Source of the DNA: CAVSMC01 sp963798655
GTDB taxonomy: Bacteria > Pseudomonadota > Gammaproteobacteria > Burkholderiales > Casimicrobiaceae
DNA length: 64,000 nt
Reading direction: 5' to 3'
Assembly (NCBI GenBank): GCA_963798655.1
Contig: CAWCUH010000007.1
Location: 372,001 to 436,000 of the forward strand
Part shown: positions 58,816 to 64,000 of the stretch, piece by piece
How positions within the stretch are numbered: the stretch's first letter is position 1
How the letters are laid out: each line of letters opens with the position of its first letter
Made by a program: the position numbers and the translations under genes
The notes under the pieces: generated by a model
Seen by the model: only the letters and a program-made list of their open reading frames with translations
The model's database searches: none
What the model was told of the DNA's origin: nothing

Positions 58816-59922
58816 ATGTCGAACCTCGCCACGGCGCAGCGCCTGCGACGCGCGACGTCGCAGCTTCCCGTATCCTGGTATTGCGATCCTGCGGTGTACG
58901 ACGCCGAGCAGCGGCTGCTGTTCGCGCGCGCGCCCGGCTACGTCGGTCACGAGCTGATGGTGCCGAACCCGGGTGACTACTACGCGCTCCACGCGCGCGA
59001 CAACGCGCAGGCGCTGGTGCGTAACGCCGACGGCGTCGAGCTGATCTCGAATGTCTGCCGTCACCGGCAGGCGATCATGCTGAGCGGCCGCGGCAACGAG
59101 CCGAACATCGTCTGTCCGATCCACCGATGGACGTACGACCTCAAGGGAGAGCTGCTCGGAGCGCCGCATTTCGACGACAAACCGTGCCTCAACCTGCGTC
59201 GCTCGCCGCTCGCGAACTGGAATGGCATGCTCTTCGACGGCCCGCGCGACGTGCGCGCCGATCTCGCCGCGCTCAACGTCGGCGAGATCGACTTCTCGAA
59301 CCACGTGCTCGACCGCGTCGAGATCAAGGAGTGCAGCTACAACTGGAAGACGTTCATCGAGGTCTATCTCGAGGACTACCATGTCGTCCCGTTCCATCCG
59401 GGCCTCGGCAACTTCGTCACCTGCGAGGACCTCAAGTGGCAGTTCGCGCCGTGGGCGTCGGTGCAGACCGTCGGCATCACGAGCCTCGGCAAGGCGGGCA
59501 CGAAGACGTACGAGCGCTGGCACAAGGCCGTGCTCGACTACTACCGCGGCGAGATGCCGAAGCATGGCGCGATCTGGCTCACGTACTACCCGAACATCAT
59601 GGTCGAGTGGTACCCGCACGCGCTGGTGGTGAGCACGGTGATTGCGCGCGGCGTCGATCGCACGACGAACGTCGTCGAGTTCTACTATCCGGAGGAGATA
59701 GCGCTGTTCGAGCGCGAGTTCGTCGAGGCGGAACAGGCGGCGTATCTGGAGACGTCGGTCGAGGACGACGAAATCGCCGAGCGCATGGACGCCGGCCGCC
59801 GCGCGCTCCACAGGCAGGGGCGCAGCGAGGAAGGACCGTACCAGTCGCCGATGGAAGACGGCATGCAGCATTTCCACGAGTTCCTGCGCCGGGAGCTCGA
59901 CGCGCAGATCGCGCCGAGGTGA
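58816..59922 (+). CDS. Rieske [2Fe-2S] ring-hydroxylating oxygenase alpha-subunit family protein
   Basis: Rieske non-heme iron oxygenase-type protein of 368 aa. The Rieske centre ligands are Cys81 and His83 (NVCRHRQ) and Cys100 and His103 (CPIHRW). The mononuclear iron site is visible as EDYHVVPFH with His189 and His194, and the bridging Asp187 is present. The C-terminal SRPBCC fold follows. No reductase, ferredoxin or beta subunit is adjacent, and the substrate is not deducible. It is divergent from xseB, an arrangement I know from Burkholderia. ATG 58816 with AAGGAC upstream. Confidence 0.9.
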   Translation: MSNLATAQRLRRATSQLPVSWYCDPAVYDAEQRLLFARAPGYVGHELMVPNPGDYYALHARDNAQALVRNADGVELISNVCRHRQAIMLSGRGNEPNIVCPIHRWTYDLKGELLGAPHFDDKPCLNLRRSPLANWNGMLFDGPRDVRADLAALNVGEIDFSNHVLDRVEIKECSYNWKTFIEVYLEDYHVVPFHPGLGNFVTCEDLKWQFAPWASVQTVGITSLGKAGTKTYERWHKAVLDYYRGEMPKHGAIWLTYYPNIMVEWYPHALVVSTVIARGVDRTTNVVEFYYPEEIALFEREFVEAEQAAYLETSVEDDEIAERMDAGRRALHRQGRSEEGPYQSPMEDGMQHFHEFLRRELDAQIAPR

Positions 59923-59952
59923 CGGGCGCGCGTCGCCGCCGGCACGCCCCGC

Positions 59953-60028
59953 CGTCATTCCCGCGCACGCGGGAATCGAGCGTCGTTCACGGCAAAGACA
60001 CCGGGTCCCGGCGCTCGCGGGGACGACG
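59953..60028. repeat. REPIN-like pair of inverted REP sequences
   Basis: Two related 25-bp elements face each other: one beginning CGTCATTCCCGCG (59953) and, on the other strand, one beginning CGTCGTCCCCGCG (60028 leftward). The left one contains ATTCCC-N8-GGGAAT (59957-59976), the pattern of the dispersed Neisseria dRS3 repeat. It lies in the 124-bp gap before the EamA gene. Confidence 0.7.
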
Positions 60029-60046
60029 GCGTTTGGCTCGCTGACC

Positions 60047-60913
60047 TTGCACGCGCTGTGGATGCTCGCCGCCGGATTGTCGTTCGCGCTGATGGGCGTA
60101 TACGTCAAGCGCGCGAGCGCCGAGTTCGCGATCGCCGAGGTGCTGTTCTATCGCGCCGTCACGCAGCTCGCGCTCGCCTGGCTGATGCTCGCGGCGGCGC
60201 GGCTGTCGATTCGCACCGCGCGCCTGGGCATGCACGTCAACCGCGGCGTCGCGGGTTTCGTGTCGATGTTCATGTTCTTCTACGCGCTGTCCGCGCTGCC
60301 GGTCGCGACCGCGATGACGCTCAACTACACGTCGCCGCTATTTCTCGTGATCCTGCTCGCATGGCTCGCGCGCGAGCGCCCGCACACGACGCTGATCGGC
60401 ACGGTGCTGCTCGGCTTCGTCGGCGTGCTGCTGCTGCTGCGTCCGGCGTTCAACGCCGCGCAGCTTTGGCCCGGAATCGTCGGGCTCGCGTCGGGCGCCC
60501 TCGCGTCCGCTGCCTACTGGAACGTGCGCGAGCTCGTCCGCGCGCGGGAGCCGGAGGCGCGCGTCGTGTTCTATTTCTCGCTCGTCTGCGTGGCGGGCTC
60601 GCTCGTATGGATGGCGCCGCAACGGTGGCATGCGGTGTCGGCGTCCAACGTGTGGGATCTTGTTGCGGTCGGCGTCTTCGGCGCCGCCGGACAGGTGGCG
60701 ATGACGCACGCGTACGGCCGGGCCAGCACGATGGTGGCCGCGGCGCTCTCCTACAGCGGCATCATCTTCTCGAGCATCCTCGGTATCCTGATCGTCGGCG
60801 ACCGGCTGCCGTTCGCGTCGTGGATCGGCATGCTGCTGATCGTCGCCGCCGGTATCATTGCCGTTCAGCTGCAGACGGCGCACAAGGAGCCGGCGCGCGC
60901 AGCGCCGCTCTGA
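60047..60913 (+). CDS. EamA/DMT-family transporter
   Basis: Inner-membrane protein of 288 aa with ten predicted helices in two EamA repeats, for example LWMLAAGLSFALMGVYVK at the start and a second repeat from about residue 145. Members export or import amino acids, nucleotides or other small metabolites; the substrate cannot be told. The longest start is TTG 60047, and ATG 60062 would shorten the first helix. It is followed 10 bp later by the sulfurtransferase gene, so the pair may be cotranscribed. Confidence 0.88.
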   Translation: MHALWMLAAGLSFALMGVYVKRASAEFAIAEVLFYRAVTQLALAWLMLAAARLSIRTARLGMHVNRGVAGFVSMFMFFYALSALPVATAMTLNYTSPLFLVILLAWLARERPHTTLIGTVLLGFVGVLLLLRPAFNAAQLWPGIVGLASGALASAAYWNVRELVRAREPEARVVFYFSLVCVAGSLVWMAPQRWHAVSASNVWDLVAVGVFGAAGQVAMTHAYGRASTMVAAALSYSGIIFSSILGILIVGDRLPFASWIGMLLIVAAGIIAVQLQTAHKEPARAAPL

Positions 60914-60923
60914 GCGAGTTGCC

Positions 60924-61766
60924 ATGTACAAGACGCTGATTTCAACCGCCGACCTCGCCGCGCACCTCGGCGATCCGTCGTTCGTCGTCGTCGATGTTCG
61001 GCATGATTTGTCGCAGCCCGAGCGTTGGGGGGAGGACGCCTATCGGAAGTCGCACATTCCGGGCGCCCGCTTCGTGCATCTCGATCGCGATCTCTCGGCG
61101 CCGAAGAGCGGCAGCAACGGCCGGCATCCGCTGCCCGCGCCCGAGGCGGCGGCGGCGACGTTCGGGCGGCTCGGCATCGGCGCCGAAGCGCAGGTCGTCG
61201 CGTACGACGCGCAGACCGGCGTTTTCGCGTCGCGCCTTTGGTGGATGCTGCGCTGGCTTGGCCACGACGCGACTGCCGTCCTCGATGGCGGCTTCGACAA
61301 GTGGACACGCGAAGGCCGCCCGGTGACCTCCGACGTGACGCAGATCGTGCCGGCGACGTTTGCGATTCGTCGCGTCGAGCGGGTCGTCGGTGCGGACGAC
61401 GTGCTCGCGAGTCTCGGCGATCGCTCGCTCACGCTGATCGACGCGCGCGCGCCGGAGCGCTATCGCGGCGAAGTCGAGCCGATGGACCCCGTGGCCGGTC
61501 GCATCCCGCACTCGCTCAACCGGCCGGCTTCACTGAATCTGGGGCCGCAGATGACATTCAAGCCGGCGCCGACGCTGCGTACGGAATTCGAACGGTTGCT
61601 CGCCGGCACGCCCGCCGATCGGGTCGTGCATTCGTGCGGTTCCGGCGTCACCGCGTGCCACAACCTGCTTGCGATGGAAGTCGCCGGCTTCGCGCCGACG
61701 CGGCTGTATCCGGGCTCGTGGAGCGAGTGGAGCGCCGATCCGTCGCGGCCAACCGAAAAGGGCTGA
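60924..61766 (+). CDS. Sulfurtransferase with two rhodanese domains
   Basis: Thiosulfate or 3-mercaptopyruvate sulfurtransferase of 280 aa with tandem rhodanese domains (about residues 5-130 and 155-277). Only the second carries the active Cys238, in the loop CGSGVTA. That loop is close to mercaptopyruvate sulfurtransferases but also occurs in thiosulfate enzymes, so the donor is uncertain. HIPGARFVHLDRDLS in domain 1 is typical. No signal peptide, so cytoplasmic. Confidence 0.92.
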   Translation: MYKTLISTADLAAHLGDPSFVVVDVRHDLSQPERWGEDAYRKSHIPGARFVHLDRDLSAPKSGSNGRHPLPAPEAAAATFGRLGIGAEAQVVAYDAQTGVFASRLWWMLRWLGHDATAVLDGGFDKWTREGRPVTSDVTQIVPATFAIRRVERVVGADDVLASLGDRSLTLIDARAPERYRGEVEPMDPVAGRIPHSLNRPASLNLGPQMTFKPAPTLRTEFERLLAGTPADRVVHSCGSGVTACHNLLAMEVAGFAPTRLYPGSWSEWSADPSRPTEKG

Positions 61767-61772
61767 CGGCGC

Positions 61773-62345
61773 TCACGCGTGAGCGAGCGGCCATCCCGCG
61801 AGCTCGCGATATTCGGATCCGCCGGCGCGCGTCGTCGATGCCAACAGCGTCAGCCGGTCGATTCGCCAGGCGACGGGATCGAGCACTGCGCGTTGAACCG
61901 CCCGCACGCAGCGTCGCGCAAGCGTCAGATGCGGTCGGAACGCGCGCTGCTCGACCGCGAATGCGCGCGCATCGAGCGCGGCGCCGAGGCGCTGATGCAG
62001 TCGAATCAGCTCATCGGGCAGCGTAGCCGGTGCAAGCCACACGAGATCGCCGCCGTGTGCGCCGCCCAGCCGTTCGAGCGACACGTCGATTGCGCGAACG
62101 CCGTCTGCCGCCTGCGCGCCCGCCTCGCGCAACGCGTCGACGCGCTCCGGGACGACGGCGCCGACGAACGCAATGGTCAGATGAAGATTTTCCGGCGCGA
62201 CGGCGCGGCCGCCGCCGGCGCGCGCGACGTCGGTCGCGATGGCCGCGAGCCGTACGCGTGCCGCCTCGTCGGGCCACAGCGCGAAAAAGAGTCGCAGCGA
62301 CTTCGGGCGGGCGCCCGATTCGCCGCGCGACGCGCGTCGGTCCAT
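61773..62345 (-). CDS. thpR: RNA 2',3'-cyclic phosphodiesterase (ThpR)
   Basis: 2H-phosphoesterase of 190 aa that opens 2',3'-cyclic phosphates to 2'-phosphates; formerly called 2'-5' RNA ligase. The two catalytic motifs are HLTI (His55, Thr57) and HLTL (His139, Thr141). The N-terminal RLFFALWPDE is a family hallmark. ATG 62345 has a short basic extension before it. Convergent with the sulfurtransferase gene and divergent from the next SDR gene. Confidence 0.93.
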   Translation of the reverse strand: MDRRASRGESGARPKSLRLFFALWPDEAARVRLAAIATDVARAGGGRAVAPENLHLTIAFVGAVVPERVDALREAGAQAADGVRAIDVSLERLGGAHGGDLVWLAPATLPDELIRLHQRLGAALDARAFAVEQRAFRPHLTLARRCVRAVQRAVLDPVAWRIDRLTLLASTTRAGGSEYRELAGWPLAHA

Positions 62346-62383
62346 CGCGCTAGCATACCGGCTTCGACGATCGGAGAAATGCG

Positions 62384-63169
62384 ATGGGCAAGCTCGACGG
62401 CAAGGTCGCGTTGGTGACCGGCGGCGCGCAGGGCATCGGCCGCGCATGCGTGGAGCGCCTGCTCGCCGACGGTGCGCGCGCCGTCATCATGGACGTGAGC
62501 GCGCACGGCGCCGACACCGTGCGCGAGCTCGATGCATCGAGCGTCGATGCCGTCTTCGTGCACGGCGACGTGTCGACGAAAGGCGGCGCCGGCGCGCTCG
62601 TTGCAGCGGCGCTCGAGCGCTTCGGTCGTGTCGATGCGCTGGTAAACAACGCCGGCGTCGTGCACGCCGCCGACTTTCTCGATCTCGACGAGGACGATTT
62701 CGACCGCGTACTGCGGATCAACCTGAAATCGATGTTCCTGTGCGGGCAGGCGGCCGCGCGCCAGATGGTCGCGCAGAAGCAGGGCGGCGCAATCGTCAAC
62801 ATGTCGTCGGTGAACGCGGTGATGACGATTGCCAACCAGGTGCCGTACTGCGTGTCCAAGGGCGGCATCAACCAGCTCACCAAGGTGATGGCGATCTCGC
62901 TCGCCGCGCACGGCATTCGCGTCAACGCGATCGGCCCCGGCACGATCATGACCGAGCTCGCACGCGGCGCCGTGCTGGGCGACGCCGCCGCGCGGCGCAA
63001 GATCCTGTCGCGCACGCCGCTCGGACGGCTCGGCGAGCCGTCGGAAATCGCGTCGATCGCCGCGTTCCTGCTCTGCGACGATGCGTCGTATCTGACCGGA
63101 CAAACGATCTATCCGGACGGTGGACGCCTCGCGCTGAACTACACGGTCGCGGTGCCCGACGACGCGTAG
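62384..63169 (+). CDS. SDR-family oxidoreductase
   Basis: Classical short-chain dehydrogenase of 261 aa with TGGAQGIGRA (residues 12-21) for NAD(P), LVNNAGVV near 86, and the catalytic MSSVNAV Ser and YCVSKGG Tyr/Lys near 140-160. Ends with the usual TGQTIYPDGGR. The substrate is unknown; relatives include 3-oxoacyl and sugar/polyol dehydrogenases. It stands alone between thpR and the convergent aceA, followed by the aceA terminator. Confidence 0.9.
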   Translation: MGKLDGKVALVTGGAQGIGRACVERLLADGARAVIMDVSAHGADTVRELDASSVDAVFVHGDVSTKGGAGALVAAALERFGRVDALVNNAGVVHAADFLDLDEDDFDRVLRINLKSMFLCGQAAARQMVAQKQGGAIVNMSSVNAVMTIANQVPYCVSKGGINQLTKVMAISLAAHGIRVNAIGPGTIMTELARGAVLGDAAARRKILSRTPLGRLGEPSEIASIAAFLLCDDASYLTGQTIYPDGGRLALNYTVAVPDDA

Positions 63170-63266
63170 CCGCCGGACCACCCGTCACGGCGGGCGCGAT
63201 CCATGCACTCCGACGCGGGCGCGCCACTCACGCCACCGGGCACCGCCGCTTGCTTACTGCAGACGG

Positions 63267-63298
63267 AAAAACAGCCGCGCGCCTTGCGGACGCGCGGC
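63267..63298 (-). terminator. Intrinsic terminator of aceA
   Basis: Reading the minus strand, GCCGCGCG (63291-63298), a 9-nt loop and CGCGCGGC (63274-63281) form a perfect 8-bp stem, followed by TG and then five T (63267-63271). It lies 28 bp after the isocitrate lyase stop. Confidence 0.85.
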
Positions 63299-63326
63299 CG
63301 GAGGCTGCAACCCGATCGCGTTTCGC

Positions 63327-64000
63327 TTACGCGTTCGCGACCGATAGGCTCTTCTTCTTGTCGAAGAACTGCTCGTCCTCGGTCGAATGCGACAGCGCCG
63401 TCGTCGACGCCGCGCTGCCCTGGACCGTCGTCGTCACCGCGTCGAAGTAGCCGGTGCCCACCTCGCGCTGGTGACGCACGGCGGTGAAGCCCTTGTCGAC
63501 CGCCGCAAACTCCGCTTCCTGCATCTCGACGAACGCGCTCATGCCGCGCCGCGCGTAGCCGTGCGCGAGGTTGAACATCGAGTAGTTGAGGCTGTGGAAG
63601 CCGGCGAGCGTGATGAACTGGAACTTGTAGCCCATTGCGCCGAGCTCGCGCTGGAAGCGCCCGATCGTCGCGTCGTCGAGGTTCTTCTTCCAGTTGAACG
63701 ACGGCGAGCAGTTGTACGCGAGCATCTTGCCCGGGTGCTTCGCCTGGATTGCCTCGGCAAACTGCTTCGCGAATTCGAGATCCGGCTTGCCGGTCTCGCA
63801 CCAGATCAGATCGGCATACGGCGCATACGCGAGTCCGCGCGACACCGCCTGCTCGAGTCCCTTGCGCGTCTTGTAGAAGCCCTCGACCGTGCGCTCGCCC
63901 GTACAGAACGGCTTGTCGGTGTCGTCGACGTCCGACGTGACGAGGTCGGCCGCCTCGGCATCGGTGCGCGCGAGCAGGATCGTCGGCACGCCCATGCAGT
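63327..64000 (-). CDS. aceA: Isocitrate lyase (C-terminal part)
   Basis: Glyoxylate-shunt enzyme cleaving isocitrate to glyoxylate and succinate. About 224 C-terminal residues are visible and the 5' end lies beyond the right edge. Recognisable parts are LLARTDAEAADLVTSDVDD, DLIWCETGKPDLEFAKQFA, the SPSFNWKK motif with its catalytic Ser/Asn, and FQFITLAGFHSLNYSMF. Also present is VRHQREVGTGYFD near the end. The catalytic KKCGH loop is outside the window. Ends in a good intrinsic terminator. Confidence 0.96.
   Translation of the reverse strand, partial: CMGVPTILLARTDAEAADLVTSDVDDTDKPFCTGERTVEGFYKTRKGLEQAVSRGLAYAPYADLIWCETGKPDLEFAKQFAEAIQAKHPGKMLAYNCSPSFNWKKNLDDATIGRFQRELGAMGYKFQFITLAGFHSLNYSMFNLAHGYARRGMSAFVEMQEAEFAAVDKGFTAVRHQREVGTGYFDAVTTTVQGSAASTTALSHSTEDEQFFDKKKSLSVANA

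Noticed and set aside
1..64000. CRISPR array, prophage, insertion sequence with transposase, or rRNA operon
   Set aside because: No regularly spaced repeats, phage structural genes, transposase motifs or rRNA sequence were seen on either strand.

Overview
The window is chromosomal DNA from a high-GC Gram-negative bacterium, almost certainly a betaproteobacterium of the Burkholderiales type. The evidence is gene order. The block leuC-entericidin-leuD-leuB-asd-fimV-truA-trpF-trpB-trpA-accD-folC-SPOR-purF and the block dxs-ispA-xseB with a divergent Rieske protein are arrangements I know from Burkholderia and relatives. Almost every gene is intact and tightly packed, with many 4-bp ATGA or GTGA overlaps. 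No phage, integrase, transposase gene or CRISPR array is visible.

Layout. (1) 0-1 kb: the start of the mra/dcw cell-division cluster on the minus strand (rsmH, mraZ) with its promoter and three MraZ boxes. (2) 1.2-7.4 kb: a possible lipoprotein gene, then tamA-tamB for outer-membrane assembly. (3) 7.4-10.2 kb: a secreted S9 peptidase and an unrecognised exported protein. (4) 10.3-20.9 kb: a glycogen/alpha-glucan island (glgP, glgA, glk, glgC and two different GH57 enzymes) with no GH13 branching or debranching enzyme. (5) 20.9-23.6 kb: aceE (pyruvate dehydrogenase E1) without aceF or lpd. (6) 23.7-31.7 kb: the most accessory-looking part, holding a xylose/arabinose-dehydrogenase-like SDR, a LacI regulator with a palindromic operator, a GH127 beta-L-arabinofuranosidase, and a polar-amino-acid-type ABC transporter with an aldo/keto reductase inside it. 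The last two transporter genes carry a cluster of single-base indels. (7) 31.7-33 kb: tRNA-Arg(CCG) and a triheme cytochrome c. (8) 33-49.8 kb: the long minus-strand amino-acid, purine and fatty-acid block. (9) 49.9-54.5 kb: mutL, a class I glutamine amidotransferase and a LytS/LytTR two-component pair. (10) 54.6-58.5 kb: folE2 and the isoprenoid genes dxs-ispA-xseB. (11) 58.6-64 kb: a Rieske oxygenase, an EamA transporter, a sulfurtransferase, thpR, an SDR and the 3' part of isocitrate lyase.

How the genes fit together. Region 4 covers ADP-glucose synthesis (GlgC), chain elongation (GlgA), phosphorolysis (GlgP), glucose phosphorylation (Glk) and chain rearrangement by GH57 enzymes. Region 6 looks like uptake and oxidative use of an arabinose-containing carbohydrate under LacI control. 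Region 8 makes leucine, aspartate-family amino acids, tryptophan, malonyl-CoA, folylpolyglutamate and purines.

The less ordinary items are: the indel cluster at 30.26-31.50 kb; a short transcription unit with competing hairpins opposite the fimV promoter; a G-rich and hairpin-bearing leader before the Rieske gene; REP-like palindromes next to truA/fimV and miaA/mutL; a 36-codon coupling ORF between trpB and trpA; and the loss of cvpA between the SPOR gene and purF. I found no system I would call clearly undescribed.
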